Shown in pieces: positions 35,793-44,832 of a stretch of DNA of 64,000 bases. The notes beneath the pieces were generated by a model. That model had not been told where the DNA came from. It was given only the letters and a program-made list of their open reading frames with translations, and made no database searches. Made by a program: the position numbers and the translations under genes. Position 1 is the first letter of the stretch; each line of letters opens with the position of its first letter. This stretch comes from an uncultured Clostridia bacterium (lineage in GTDB: Bacteria; Bacillota; Clostridia; TANB77; CAG-508): contig OV788638.1 of assembly GCA_928721565.1 (NCBI GenBank), positions 1,485,219-1,549,218 of the forward strand. The letters run 5' to 3'.

Positions 35793-36197
35793 ATGAAAAA
35801 ATTAAAAAATTGCATGACACATGCATTAGACATCGAAGAACTGGACATTCCTAACTCAAAATTGAGTTTATGGTACTCCTCCGATCCATTCCAGGAAATT
35901 CTGGAAAAATGCCACCGCTACTACAATCGGACTTGTCGGAAAGTAAATCGTTATGACAAGTTGCTAGATGGAGAATGGCTAGTCGTATTTTTCGGCTTCG
36001 TAGCAATAAAATTTGACTATGAAGGTAGACCAGAACGCTACGACTATCATTTTGCCCGGCAAGAACCGGATGGCTCTTGGACAGAAAGACCATCAATATA
36101 TGAAGAAATTTCTATTGTCAACATAGACAATCTGATTTCCGATTATAAAAAAATAAATATCAAGCCAATTTTCCTTGCAATTAGAAAAATTGACTAG
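35793..36197 (+). CDS. Unrecognised 134-aa protein with foreign codon use
   Basis: A small soluble protein starting at 35793 behind GAGAGGAAC. It has no motif I recognise; features are a WYSSDPFQEILEKCHRYYNRTC segment, a hydrophobic GEWLVVFFGFVAIKFDYEG strand pair and a basic C-terminus. Its codons include CGG, CGC, CTG and TCC that are rare elsewhere in the window, and its G+C is visibly higher than that of its neighbours. This points to recent transfer. It has its own promoter and terminator between the kinase-ParB gene and guaA. Confidence 0.75.
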   Translation: MKKLKNCMTHALDIEELDIPNSKLSLWYSSDPFQEILEKCHRYYNRTCRKVNRYDKLLDGEWLVVFFGFVAIKFDYEGRPERYDYHFARQEPDGSWTERPSIYEEISIVNIDNLISDYKKINIKPIFLAIRKID

Positions 36198-36207
36198 GTC
36201 TTTCTCG

Positions 36208-36243
36208 AAAAAAGATATGATTAATTTCATATCTTTTTCTTTT
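36208..36243 (+). terminator. Terminator of the 134-aa gene
   Basis: Stem AAAAAAGATATGA / TTCATATCTTTTT with a five-base loop, followed by a T-rich run. Confidence 0.8.
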
Positions 36244-36288
36244 TTTGCAAATTATGTCTAAATTTATGTATAAGTTTCCATAATTTTC

Positions 36289-36317
36289 TTTACATTTTTC
36301 CTTCGACGTGATAAAAT
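36289..36317 (+). promoter_or_regulatory. Sigma-A promoter of guaA
   Basis: TTTACA (36289-36294), 17-base spacer, TAAAAT (36312-36317). The leader is only about 25 bases, leaving no room for a purine riboswitch. Confidence 0.65.
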
Positions 36318-36347
36318 ACTAGTATTAATAAATTTAAGGAGGATTTT

Positions 36348-37886
36348 ATGGAATCAAAAGAACTAATCTTAATTTTAGACTTTGGTGGACAATACAATCA
36401 ATTAATCGCTCGTAGAGTAAGAGAATGTAATGTATACTCTGAAGTTGTACCATTCAATATTTCAATAGAAAAAATAAAAGAAAAAAATCCAAAAGGAATA
36501 ATATTCACAGGAGGACCTGCAAGTGTATATGGCGAAGATTCTCCAAAATGTGCTGACGGAATTTTTGAATTAGGAATTCCTGTACTTGGAATTTGTTATG
36601 GAATGCAATTAATGGCTCATACACTTGGTGGAAAAGTTGCCTCTGCAACAACAAGAGAATATGGAGAAACAAATGTAAATATAGATAACACTTCTCCTCT
36701 ATTACAAGGATTTGAAAACACAAATGTATTTTTAATGAGTCATACAGACTATGTAGAGGAAGTACCACAGGGCTTCAAGAGAATTGGTTATACACCAGTT
36801 TGCCCAAATGCAGCAATGGAAAATCAAGAAAAAAATTTATATGGAATTCAATTCCATCCAGAAGTAAATAATTCAATAAACGGAACACAAGTTATCAAAA
36901 ACTTTTTATATAATGTTTGTCACTGCTCAGGTGATTGGGTTATGTCATCATTTGTGGAAGATTCTATAAAATCTTTAAAAGAAAAAATCGGAGATAAAAA
37001 AGCCTTATGTGCTCTATCTGGTGGTGTTGATTCATCTGTTGCAGCAGTACTTTTAAGTAAAGCTATTGGCAAAAATTTAACATGTATTTTTGTTGACCAT
37101 GGATTACTTAGAAAAAATGAAGGTGACGAAGTTGAAAAAATATTTACAGAAAATTACGACTTGAATTTCATCAGAGTTGATGCTAAAGATAGATTTTTAA
37201 GTAAACTTGCTGGAGTTACTGATCCAGAACAAAAAAGAAAAATTATAGGTGAAGAATTCATCAGAGTGTTCGAAGCTGAAGCAAAGAAAATTGGAACTGT
37301 AGATTTTCTAGTTCAAGGAACTATCTACCCAGACGTTATCGAAAGTGGACTTGGAAAAAGTGCTGTGATCAAAAGCCATCATAATGTTGGAGGACTTCCT
37401 GATTATGTTGATTTTAAAGAGATCGTTGAACCTTTAAGAAATTTATTTAAAGATGAAGTTCGTAAAACTGGTTTAGAACTTGGTATTCCAGAAAATCTAG
37501 TTTATAGACAACCATTCCCTGGTCCAGGTCTAGCAATTAGAGTTATTGGAGATATAACAGATGATAAGCTAACTATTTTAAAAGATGCAGATGCTATTTT
37601 TAGAGAAGAAATTGCTAATGCAGGATTACACAAAAATATAAATCAATATTTTGCAGTTCTTACTAATTTAAAATCTGTAGGTGTTATGGGTGATGAAAGA
37701 ACTTATGATTATACAGTCGCTTTAAGAGCTGTTGAAACTACTGATTTTATGACTGGTGTTTGGAGCAGAATTCCATATGAAGTTTTAGAAAAAGTTTCTA
37801 GTAGAATTGTTAATGAAGTTAAACATGTTAATAGAGTAGTTTATGATATTACATCTAAACCACCAGCAACAATTGAATGGGAATAA
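36348..37886 (+). CDS. guaA: GMP synthase (glutamine-hydrolysing)
   Basis: A 512-residue enzyme converting XMP to GMP with glutamine and ATP. The class I glutaminase domain (1-195) has the nucleophile in [17 protein letters not shown] and the His/Glu in GIQFHPEVN. The synthetase domain has the PP-loop [15 protein letters not shown], and the C-terminal dimerisation domain has [15 protein letters not shown] and ends PPATIEWE. The ATG at 36348 follows AAGGAGG. It is a monocistronic unit on the plus strand. Confidence 0.98.
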   Translation: MESKELILILDFGGQYNQLIARRVRECNVYSEVVPFNISIEKIKEKNPKGIIFTGGPASVYGEDSPKCADGIFELGIPVLGICYGMQLMAHTLGGKVASATTREYGETNVNIDNTSPLLQGFENTNVFLMSHTDYVEEVPQGFKRIGYTPVCPNAAMENQEKNLYGIQFHPEVNNSINGTQVIKNFLYNVCHCSGDWVMSSFVEDSIKSLKEKIGDKKALCALSGGVDSSVAAVLLSKAIGKNLTCIFVDHGLLRKNEGDEVEKIFTENYDLNFIRVDAKDRFLSKLAGVTDPEQKRKIIGEEFIRVFEAEAKKIGTVDFLVQGTIYPDVIESGLGKSAVIKSHHNVGGLPDYVDFKEIVEPLRNLFKDEVRKTGLELGIPENLVYRQPFPGPGLAIRVIGDITDDKLTILKDADAIFREEIANAGLHKNINQYFAVLTNLKSVGVMGDERTYDYTVALRAVETTDFMTGVWSRIPYEVLEKVSSRIVNEVKHVNRVVYDITSKPPATIEWE

Positions 37887-37893
37887 AAAAATC

Positions 37894-37931
37894 AAGTTGT
37901 CAAAAGGTTCGTACCGATTGACAACTTTTTT
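37894..37931 (+). terminator. guaA terminator
   Basis: Stem AAGTTGTCA / TGACAACTT with a 16-base loop and T6, eight bases after the stop; it abuts a repeat pair. Confidence 0.85.
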
Positions 37932-37994
37932 GTTCATTTGGGACCGGTTCTTAAACGAACAATGTTCATTTGGGACCGGTTCTCTTTTGTGCAC
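37931..37994. repeat. ACCGGT-core palindromic repeat, tandem pair
   Basis: Units 37931-37962 (arms TGTTCATTT / AAACGAACA) and 37963-37994 (arm TGTTCATTT, right side TTTTGTGCA). They lie between the convergent guaA and Pro-rich protein genes. Confidence 0.85.
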
Positions 37995-38001
37995 TTTTAT
38001 T

Positions 38002-38508
38002 TTAATATGCTAATTCCCCATCTTCTAATGAAGAAAAATATTTAGGTGACTCATATATATCATTTTCTCCTCCTCTTGGTCTTGGAGGTCTTCCTGGTCC
38101 AGGTCCCATAGGTGGCCTCATTGGAGGACGAGGTGGTCTTGGTGGTGGAGGTCTAGGAGGTCTAAATCCTGGAAAACCTGGTCTTCCTAATAATTCTCTT
38201 AATAATAATATACGAATTATATCATTTAAACCTGTGTTTCTTTGTCTATTATCACAATTTTGGCAATATCTATCTTCTTTATTTTTTTCTATTTTTCCAG
38301 TGTTTGTTGTTGTAGTTTTTGAATCTATTTTTGTAACTTCTGCCTCTCCTCTATCTTGTACCAATGCCCTATCTTCTACTGCAGAATAGATTTCATCTGT
38401 TAATCTATCTACTAGTTCTCTTGTAACCTCTCCTCTATTTTCTGCACATGCTTTTTGCACCATAGGATATACTATCTGGTTGATGACGAAGTAGAATGTT
38501 GGTTCCAT
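38002..38508 (-). CDS. Proline-rich protein, possibly spore-associated
   Basis: A 168-residue protein whose 5' end overlaps the RNA ligase gene by 37 bases. The N-terminus (YFVINQIVYPMVQKACAENRGE...LTDEIYSAVED) is helical. A CQNCDN motif follows near residue 85, then a low-complexity stretch of Pro, Arg and Gly from about 108 to 148 (PGFPGFRPPRPPPP...) and a C-terminal EDGELAY. Such short YP-motif/Pro-rich proteins are common in spore-forming Clostridia, and a coat role is a guess. No clear ribosome site precedes the first ATG; an internal ATG at residue 16 is possible. Confidence 0.65.
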   Translation of the reverse strand: MEPTFYFVINQIVYPMVQKACAENRGEVTRELVDRLTDEIYSAVEDRALVQDRGEAEVTKIDSKTTTTNTGKIEKNKEDRYCQNCDNRQRNTGLNDIIRILLLRELLGRPGFPGFRPPRPPPPRPPRPPMRPPMGPGPGRPPRPRGGENDIYESPKYFSSLEDGELAY

Positions 38509-39065
38509 TCAAAACCAAAATCACTTCTTTTTATTTTACACATTTCTCCATTTTCTCTATAAAAAACTATTCCTTCTATATAATGATTTCTAAGATACTC
38601 TTTTATTCCATCATAATCTCTTGGCACATTGTCCAATATCCTATTTCCATGTTTTTCTAAAATATCTTCATCTAAATTATATGGATTTCCATTTAAATGC
38701 TTTCCTATTAATTCATATGTTCCATCTTCTAAATTTTCATTTTTTTGTCTCTCAAATGCTTCCAATTGATATTTACTATTTAAATCATCTGGTACGCATA
38801 ATATCCAATGTGGAAAATGTCCCGTTATTGAATCAGCTTTTTCTTGGCAAGGAATTGCTCCCTTAGGTAATTTTCTACCTTTTTTGTAATCATATCTCCT
38901 ATATATTTTTCCATCTTTTATCAAACAACATGTACCATCTATTTTCTCTGTTGCCCAGCCCTCTCCATCTAATACCCATTTGCAGTCTGGTTCTACTTCA
39001 TTTAAACATTTTGCTATTTTATGGTTTTCGAATTGTCTTTTAAAAAGTGTTTTCATTTTCTTCAT
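38472..39065 (-). CDS. RNA ligase-like nucleotidyltransferase (DUF5565 type)
   Basis: A 197-residue protein with the covalent nucleotidyltransferase motifs of ATP-dependent RNA/DNA ligases. Motif I is EKIDGT with the adenylated Lys at residue 41, followed by YRRYDYKKGRKLPKGAIPCQ, an acidic mid-domain, motif IV EGIVFYRENGE and motif V CKIKRSDFGFEW. It resembles the small RNA ligase 1 family without extra C-terminal domains. Substrate unknown; relatives repair tRNA or other nicked RNA. Start at 39065 behind AGGAAGTG. The stop lies inside the following Pro-rich gene. Confidence 0.82.
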   Translation of the reverse strand: MKKMKTLFKRQFENHKIAKCLNEVEPDCKWVLDGEGWATEKIDGTCCLIKDGKIYRRYDYKKGRKLPKGAIPCQEKADSITGHFPHWILCVPDDLNSKYQLEAFERQKNENLEDGTYELIGKHLNGNPYNLDEDILEKHGNRILDNVPRDYDGIKEYLRNHYIEGIVFYRENGEMCKIKRSDFGFEWNQHSTSSSTR

Positions 39066-39077
39066 CTAATTCACTTC

Positions 39078-40277
39078 CTATTCTAATAAAAAATCGATTA
39101 GATATTTAATCTTAATACCTTCTTCTGATGTATTATTATATAATCTGTCCATTGTTATAACTGTTTTTTCATAATTATCTTTTATATTTTTTAGTACTCC
39201 AAGTTCACGTTTTTTCACATTGTCATCTAACATTGTATATGTCACTTGATAATATTTTTTATCATTTGGCTTTGTTGCTATAAAATCAACTTCTAAAGAA
39301 TCATTTTTTCCAACAGTAACATCGTATCCTCGTCTTATTAATTCAAAATAAACTACGTTTTCTATAATATGTCCAAAATCTGAATCTCTAAATCCTAATG
39401 TAACATTTCTTATTCCAGTATCCACAATATAATATTTTTCTAATGTTTTTAATATTTCTTTTCCTTTAATATCATATCTTGGAACTTTATATATGATATA
39501 TGCATTTTCTAACATTTGCAAATAATTTAGAACTGTATTATGTGTTATTTTTGTGCCTTGGCTTGTTAAAAAATCTGCAATTTTCTTTGAAGAAATTAAA
39601 CTTCCAATATTACTCATTAAAAATCTCAAAATTTTTTCAAGTAATATCGCATCTAATAACTTATTTCTTTCTACTACATCTTTCATAAATACTGTATTAT
39701 ATATACCTTTTATTGCATTTTCATATAGGTTTTCTTCATTTTTTATAGTTATAATTCCTGGCATACCACCGAATTTTATATATTCAATGAATTTATCTTC
39801 TAATGTTTTTTTATCTTCTAATACTGTAAAATCTAAATATTCCTTGAAAGATAATGGTAATACTTTTATTTCAACATATCTTCCTGATAAATATGTTGAC
39901 AACTCTGATGATAACAAATATGCATTTGAACCTGTTATATAGATATCACTCTTAAAATCTACTATCATAGCATTTACAGCTTTTTCCCATTCTTCAATTC
40001 TTTGAACTTCATCTAGCAATATATAATTTGTCTTTGTTCTTATGATTCTTTTGCTTATTTTATTATACATATCTTTATAGTTAACAATGTCATCATATTC
40101 AAAAGATTCAAAATTCATATATATTACATTTGCATTTTTGTCTTCCTCTAATATTTTTTCCATAAAAAGTTTTAATAAACTCGATTTTCCACATCTTCTA
40201 ATTCCTGTTATAACTTTTATAAATTCAGTATCTTTATATGCTAATAATTTGTTCATATATATGTCTCTATTTACCAT
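39078..40277 (-). CDS. AAA ATPase with DUF4143 domain
   Basis: A 399-residue ATPase of the archaeal/bacterial AAA_14 plus DUF4143 family. Walker A is GIRRCGKSSLL (about 25-35), Walker B is YILLDEVQRIEEWE, TGSNAYLLSSELSTYLSGRY is sensor-like, and the C-terminal part carries a PDDEXK-like strand set (NVVYFELIRRGYDV...EVDFIA...YQVTYTM). Function of this very common family is unknown. It has its own promoter with a palindromic operator-like site. It stands between the RNA ligase and the recombinase. Confidence 0.88.
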   Translation of the reverse strand: MVNRDIYMNKLLAYKDTEFIKVITGIRRCGKSSLLKLFMEKILEEDKNANVIYMNFESFEYDDIVNYKDMYNKISKRIIRTKTNYILLDEVQRIEEWEKAVNAMIVDFKSDIYITGSNAYLLSSELSTYLSGRYVEIKVLPLSFKEYLDFTVLEDKKTLEDKFIEYIKFGGMPGIITIKNEENLYENAIKGIYNTVFMKDVVERNKLLDAILLEKILRFLMSNIGSLISSKKIADFLTSQGTKITHNTVLNYLQMLENAYIIYKVPRYDIKGKEILKTLEKYYIVDTGIRNVTLGFRDSDFGHIIENVVYFELIRRGYDVTVGKNDSLEVDFIATKPNDKKYYQVTYTMLDDNVKKRELGVLKNIKDNYEKTVITMDRLYNNTSEEGIKIKYLIDFLLE

Positions 40278-40311
40278 TTTCTCTCATTCCTTTCTTTTTT
40301 ATTATAAATAT

Positions 40312-40340
40312 AGTATACAACACTGTTTATGTTTTGTCAA
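40312..40340 (-). promoter_or_regulatory. Sigma-A promoter of the DUF4143 ATPase gene
   Basis: TTGACA (40335-40340), 17-base spacer, TATACT (40312-40317) on the minus strand. Confidence 0.75.
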
Positions 40341-40366
40341 GTTTTGTTAATGTGTTAACAAAACTT
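40339..40366. promoter_or_regulatory. Perfect 12-bp inverted repeat overlapping the ATPase -35
   Basis: AAGTTTTGTTAA, four bases, then its exact complement. It touches the -35 hexamer, as expected of a repressor operator, and on the plus strand it is followed by a T-rich run, so it could also be a terminator in that direction. Confidence 0.6.
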
Positions 40367-40385
40367 TTATTTTTTATGTTTTTTG

Positions 40386-41927
40386 TTAGTGCTGCTGCTT
40401 TTTAAAATTAAAATACAAATCAACTTGTTTGTCTTGATGAATTTCAATTCTATTAATAATTACTTTCATAATCTCTGGAGTTGGTTTTTTTAATTCCAAA
40501 AATTCTCGTACAACATTTTTTATTTTTTCAGTCTTATTTTGTTTTGTTTCTTCTTTTTGTTTATTGATTTCTATATATTCGCTCTCTTTCTTTTTTATTT
40601 TTTCTTGCAATTTTTTTAATACTCTTTCATACATTTTTTCACTTATTTTATTATTTAATTTATCTAAATACATTTTGTCAATATTATTATTTACCAATTT
40701 AATTTCATTTTCTAATTTTTGAAGTATTTTTTCATAATTGTATTTAATCATTCTGTTTTTTATGTTTAACTCAAGTCTTTCATTATCAATGTCTTTAAAT
40801 AAACTTCTTATGTAATTAAGAATCGATTCTTCTAGGTTATTATAGCTAAATCCATGAGAAGTACAAAATCCTAATTTTGAGCTTCTTCGATAGTTATTAC
40901 ATACCATGTAATAACGTCCCTTTTTTTCTCCTCTTACGCCTATCTTATGTTTACATTCATAGCAAAATAGTAAGCCATCCAACAAAAATGTATTTTTCTT
41001 TTCATTTCTATTATAGCTCTGAACTATTATCATTTTTTGTACAACCTCAAATACTTTTTTATCTATTATTGGTTCATGTGTATTTTCTACAGTTACCCAT
41101 TTTTCTTCTGGATTTGGTCTAATTTTTCTATTTTTGTAACTTATTCTACTTCTTTTATTCTGTACTGTTGTACCTATATAAACTTTATTCTTTAATATGT
41201 TTTTTACTGTTTTATTTTCCCAAAATGTTTCTTTATTGTATCTCGACTTATTGGCCGTTGGAATATCTCTATTATTTAAATAATCTCTTATTTCTCCAAC
41301 TTGTTTTCCATTAGATGCCATATTAAAGATGTTTCTTACAATTTGAGCTTCTGGTTCATAAATTATTAGTTTATTTTTATCATTTATATCTTTTGTGTAT
41401 CCAAGTGGCGTTTTTCCTCCTACCCATTTTCCTTGTTTTTGCATTGTGTGCATTGCTGTCCTAATTTTCTTTGATAAGTCTTTCGAATACATATCATTTA
41501 ATATTGACTTAAATGGAGCAATATCATTATTACCATTTGATGCTTCAAAAGTATCTATTCCATCTGTTACTGAAACATATCTTACATTATTTTCTGGAAA
41601 CCATTTTTCTATATATTCTCCTGTTTCTATATAGTCACGTCCTAGACGAGATAAATCTTTTGTTACAACCATATTAATTTTCCCGTTTTCAATATCTCTT
41701 ACCATTCTTTGAAAATCCGGTCTATTAAAATTTGTCCCAGTAAAACCCTGATCAATATATGTATCTATTAATTGGTACTTACCTCCTAATTTTTGCACAT
41801 ATTCTGTTAGTAATGTTCTTTGATTTTTTATACTTTCACTTTCATTATAACCTCTGTCTACATCTTCTTTTGATAACCTTATATAAATTGCTACTTTGTA
41901 AATTGTTTTCTCTATCTGTTCAAGCAT
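40386..41927 (-). CDS. Large serine recombinase (TndX-like)
   Basis: A 513-residue site-specific recombinase. The resolvase domain (about 10-155) has VAIYIRLSKEDV..., the catalytic Ser in the SESIKNQR region and DLSRLGRDYIETGEY. The recombinase domain (about 165-290) has GGKTPLGYTKD and the conserved VKNILKNKVYIG. A zinc ribbon with two CxxC-like pairs (LLFCYECKHKIG and VCNNYRRSSKLGFCTSHG) and a long coiled coil (about 395-480) follow. This arrangement is typical of integrases of conjugative or mobilisable elements. Start at 41927 behind GGGAGG. No conjugation genes are visible here, so the element may be small or degenerate. Confidence 0.92.
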   Translation of the reverse strand: MLEQIEKTIYKVAIYIRLSKEDVDRGYNESESIKNQRTLLTEYVQKLGGKYQLIDTYIDQGFTGTNFNRPDFQRMVRDIENGKINMVVTKDLSRLGRDYIETGEYIEKWFPENNVRYVSVTDGIDTFEASNGNNDIAPFKSILNDMYSKDLSKKIRTAMHTMQKQGKWVGGKTPLGYTKDINDKNKLIIYEPEAQIVRNIFNMASNGKQVGEIRDYLNNRDIPTANKSRYNKETFWENKTVKNILKNKVYIGTTVQNKRSRISYKNRKIRPNPEEKWVTVENTHEPIIDKKVFEVVQKMIIVQSYNRNEKKNTFLLDGLLFCYECKHKIGVRGEKKGRYYMVCNNYRRSSKLGFCTSHGFSYNNLEESILNYIRSLFKDIDNERLELNIKNRMIKYNYEKILQKLENEIKLVNNNIDKMYLDKLNNKISEKMYERVLKKLQEKIKKKESEYIEINKQKEETKQNKTEKIKNVVREFLELKKPTPEIMKVIINRIEIHQDKQVDLYFNFKKQQH

Positions 41928-41937
41928 TTTTCCTCCC

Positions 41938-42036
41938 TTATAGGCTTAAGATATTAATTATTAAATGTTTTATTAATTCTTCTAATTCTTCACCTTCTTT
42001 ATCGAAGTACATATTAATTTTGAAAGTTTCACTCAT
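41938..42036 (-). CDS. 32-aa small ORF preceding the recombinase
   Basis: An ORF with GTGAG ahead of its ATG at 42036, ending ten bases before the recombinase start. The product (MSETFKINMYFDKEGEELEE...) is acidic-amphipathic. Similar tiny ORFs (TnpW-like) often precede large serine recombinases in clostridial elements, so it is probably real and translationally coupled. Confidence 0.6.
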   Translation of the reverse strand: MSETFKINMYFDKEGEELEELIKHLIINILSL

Positions 42037-42147
42037 ATTAACTCACTCTCCCTATACTATATATACATCCGTTTTCTTATAAAAATTCTCTTTCATAATG
42101 AATTTGTTTATTTTTAAATATGTTCACATCTGCTTATAAATAGTTTA

Positions 42148-42189
42148 AGGGTAGTTATGTGACAGCTCTCGCTATCGCACATCTACCCT
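42148..42189. other. GC-rich hairpin upstream of the recombinase operon
   Basis: Stem AGGGTAG / CTACCCT extended by ATGTG / CACAT with an inner AGC-rich loop. No U-tract in either direction. It lies between the recombinase operon and the 277-aa gene; it could be a terminator remnant, a recombinase recognition region or the end of a mobile element. Confidence 0.45.
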
Positions 42190-42227
42190 AGTTAATAAAA
42201 TGAGTTTCAAATATTTTCTTTATTCTA

Positions 42228-43061
42228 TCATATACTTTGCCAATAATAATATAAAATATTTTTGTCAACATCATAAACACCTATTTCACAACCTGTTGCT
42301 TCTTCTTTTGTAAAATTATGTTTTTTGTTTTCATCACTTGTTCTACATACTAATTCATAATGATAGTATCCATTTTTTATCTCAAGCACTTCTTTGTTAT
42401 ATTCAAAATCATCTAATATACTATCATCAAGTCTATCTTTACTCCATTTTGAATTAACATCTAGACTTTTTATTATATCCTGTCCACTTTCTTTCGAAAA
42501 TTCATATACATAATAATCTAATCCATCATATTGAATTCCTTCCCTTACACTATAAATTTCTCTTTTGATATAGTTTTCAGTTTTCACCCCTAAAATATTA
42601 CTATAATTATTATGAGATCCATAAAGATAACTTTTTAAATAATATAATTTTTCATTTTTTAAATCAAATATAGCATAAATTCCTTTATTATTATAATAGT
42701 ATAAATCTTCTCTATCTATCGCTATCATATCATTATCAACTATTTCATAAAATCTTATCATCTCATATTCGTAAAATTTTTCTTTGCTCCAATAACTACT
42801 TTCCTCTAACTTTCTTCTAAACTCTTCTTTTTCTCCAAACATATTTAATTTATATACCGTATACTTCTGTAAAGGATCATCTTTATATACAATATAGTAG
42901 TTTATATTATACGAACTTAACTCTAAGTTTAATTTTTTATATTCTTCATCCACATTAAAAGTTACTTTTGATATAAATATATAAATAATCAAAAATATTG
43001 TAATTCCTACTAATGGTATAAATGCAAATTCCTTCAAATTTTTTCTCTTCAATTTGAACAC
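42228..43061 (-). CDS. Unrecognised membrane-anchored extracytoplasmic protein
   Basis: A 277-residue protein with a basic N-terminus and one membrane helix (about 13-32), then an outside domain rich in Tyr, Glu and Asp (EKLYYLKSYLYGS, DGLDYYVYEFS). No motif recognised. The start is GTG at 43061 (AGGACG just upstream), with a TTG three codons in as an alternative. It lies 12 bases after the stop of the following-upstream gene, so the two form an operon. Confidence 0.65.
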   Translation of the reverse strand: MFKLKRKNLKEFAFIPLVGITIFLIIYIFISKVTFNVDEEYKKLNLELSSYNINYYIVYKDDPLQKYTVYKLNMFGEKEEFRRKLEESSYWSKEKFYEYEMIRFYEIVDNDMIAIDREDLYYYNNKGIYAIFDLKNEKLYYLKSYLYGSHNNYSNILGVKTENYIKREIYSVREGIQYDGLDYYVYEFSKESGQDIIKSLDVNSKWSKDRLDDSILDDFEYNKEVLEIKNGYYHYELVCRTSDENKKHNFTKEEATGCEIGVYDVDKNILYYYWQSI

Positions 43062-43073
43062 CGTCCTATAACA

Positions 43074-44150
43074 TTAAAATTCTCCTTCTTTTGTTTTAAA
43101 TTTTATTTTAACATCATATGTTTTTATAACTCCATATTCACTTGAGGCTACTCCTAAATTATTTAATGTAGTAGATATAATATCCTTTAATTTTCCATCT
43201 TCTTCATCTGCATATTCCCTTAAATCTTTGAAATCAGTAAAATCATAAGTATCTTTAATTTCAATTTCTAAATTCCACTTATTATTTTCATCTTTTATTG
43301 CTTTAACTAATAATGTTGCATCATGGAGAGCATAAAGTAAATCTGCATCATCAAATCTAATCAATGTGTCCTCCCTTGGAGATTTTTCGTCAATAATAAA
43401 TTCATTTTTCTCTTTTCCGTATTTTTCTATTAATTGTTTTAACTTTTTCTTGAATATTGGACTTTCAAGTAATGTTTTTTTTATTTTTTCATCCTCTATC
43501 ACTAAATCACTTGGTTCTTTTCCAAATAAAGTCAATGAATTTGTCAATAATTTAGCAGAAAGTGGTTTATTAGTAAATAACCCTCCTATAACAACAATTT
43601 GCCAAAATTCATACTGCATTGAATAAAATATAGCATATGATATTGGATTGATTTTTTTAGTTACATCAAATATAAAACTCAAGCTTTTTATAAAGCTTTC
43701 TGCAACCTTTTCATCTACTTCTTGCCAATTTATATTTTGAGAATCTTTTATAAGTTTCTGAAACTTTTGGTAATAATTAAATAACTTATATACATCATTT
43801 AATGAAAAAGAAATTGTCTCTGACATATCTCTTCTTGAGAAAACTGATATATTATCTATATATCTTGAAATTCTTTCCACGATTTCATTTAAAGCTTCAT
43901 AGTCCATCTTATTCAAATAATTTAATTCTATATATTTTTGTGTTAAATCATATTTCTTATTTTTGCTTAAGAAATATTTGTGATTTTTCCAAGCAATTCT
44001 ATTACATAAATATGATTCTTTATTCCATACAAATCTTGGTGGTTTACGTATTCCTAATTCTTCATAAATATTATCAAGGCATCCTCTTCCAAACATTGCA
44101 TATTTATAGTTGTATGTTTTATTACATAACAAGCATCTCTTTTCTTCCAT
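43074..44150 (-). CDS. Unrecognised 358-aa protein with an N-terminal CxxC
   Basis: The product starts MEEKRCLLCNKTYNYKYAMF, a possible half zinc finger (CLLC, with C28 and C49 nearby), then a mainly helical body with a hydrophobic stretch (about 165-200) and a C-terminal alpha/beta region ending in strands (VIKTYDVKIKFKTKEGEF). No family recognised. Start at 44150 behind AGGGGAC. The 286 bases upstream (44151-44436) show no gene or strong signal. Confidence 0.65.
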   Translation of the reverse strand: MEEKRCLLCNKTYNYKYAMFGRGCLDNIYEELGIRKPPRFVWNKESYLCNRIAWKNHKYFLSKNKKYDLTQKYIELNYLNKMDYEALNEIVERISRYIDNISVFSRRDMSETISFSLNDVYKLFNYYQKFQKLIKDSQNINWQEVDEKVAESFIKSLSFIFDVTKKINPISYAIFYSMQYEFWQIVVIGGLFTNKPLSAKLLTNSLTLFGKEPSDLVIEDEKIKKTLLESPIFKKKLKQLIEKYGKEKNEFIIDEKSPREDTLIRFDDADLLYALHDATLLVKAIKDENNKWNLEIEIKDTYDFTDFKDLREYADEEDGKLKDIISTTLNNLGVASSEYGVIKTYDVKIKFKTKEGEF

Positions 44151-44436
44151 AATATATCAGTCCCCTTTTTTACTTTATTTTCACTAATATAATAAGGATC
44201 ATATTAGTTATCATATTTATATCATAACATCTAATTTTTTTCCATCATCTGCAGTTAACGAGCGTTTCTCAGTAACTAAATTTCATTTAATTCATTATCT
44301 TAATAAATAACTTGTCTCTTTTCCAAACGAAGATAATAATTACCAAATTTTATTTATTTTATATCAAACATTTGTTTTTGTCAATAGTCAAAAAAAATAA
44401 ATTTCAAACTCTGAAATTTAACTATTTATATTAAAT

Positions 44437-44760
44437 TCAAATTTTTTTATCCCGCATACTGTCTATTTTTAAATCTACCTTCTGGTATATCTCTGGATAG
44501 CACTTCTCTAATTCTTGAATTTGTATATTACTCATTGCTGTCATCGGCCTTGCAGACATAGATTGCATATTTTGATTTTGCATTGGCATCATATTATTCA
44601 TCATTTGCATTCCTTGATTTTGCATATGCGCCATTACAGGTACTGCATCATAACTTGAATAATTGTCATAACTATTATAGTTATATGTATCTTGATAATT
44701 ATTCATTGGTTGATAACCTAATACACTTCTCATATAATCTTCATATAATGAATCATTCAT
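44437..44760 (-). CDS. Asn/Met/Gln-rich small protein, coat-like
   Basis: A 107-residue protein from the ATG at 44760 (AAAGGA about 12 bases upstream). The N-terminus MNDSLYEDYMRSVLGYQPMN is followed by a Tyr/Asn-rich and then Met/Gln/Asn-rich low-complexity region, and a C-terminal helix IQELEKCYPEIYQKVDLKIDSM. The YPEIY ending is reminiscent of small spore-coat-like proteins of Clostridia and of the IVYPMV segment in the Pro-rich protein at 38 kb. Function not assigned. Confidence 0.6.
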   Translation of the reverse strand: MNDSLYEDYMRSVLGYQPMNNYQDTYNYNSYDNYSSYDAVPVMAHMQNQGMQMMNNMMPMQNQNMQSMSARPMTAMSNIQIQELEKCYPEIYQKVDLKIDSMRDKKI

Positions 44761-44832
44761 CTTAAATTCCATTCCTTTCTTTTAAAATTCATAATACATT
44801 ATATGTTTTAATCTATTTTATGTGCGCAAAAA

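Noticed and set aside
36318..36347. Purine riboswitch before guaA
   Set aside because: The leader from the predicted start to the ATG is only about 25 bases.
37785..37994. 69-codon minus-strand ORF after guaA
   Set aside because: It is the reverse of the guaA end plus the repeat pair; no ribosome site.
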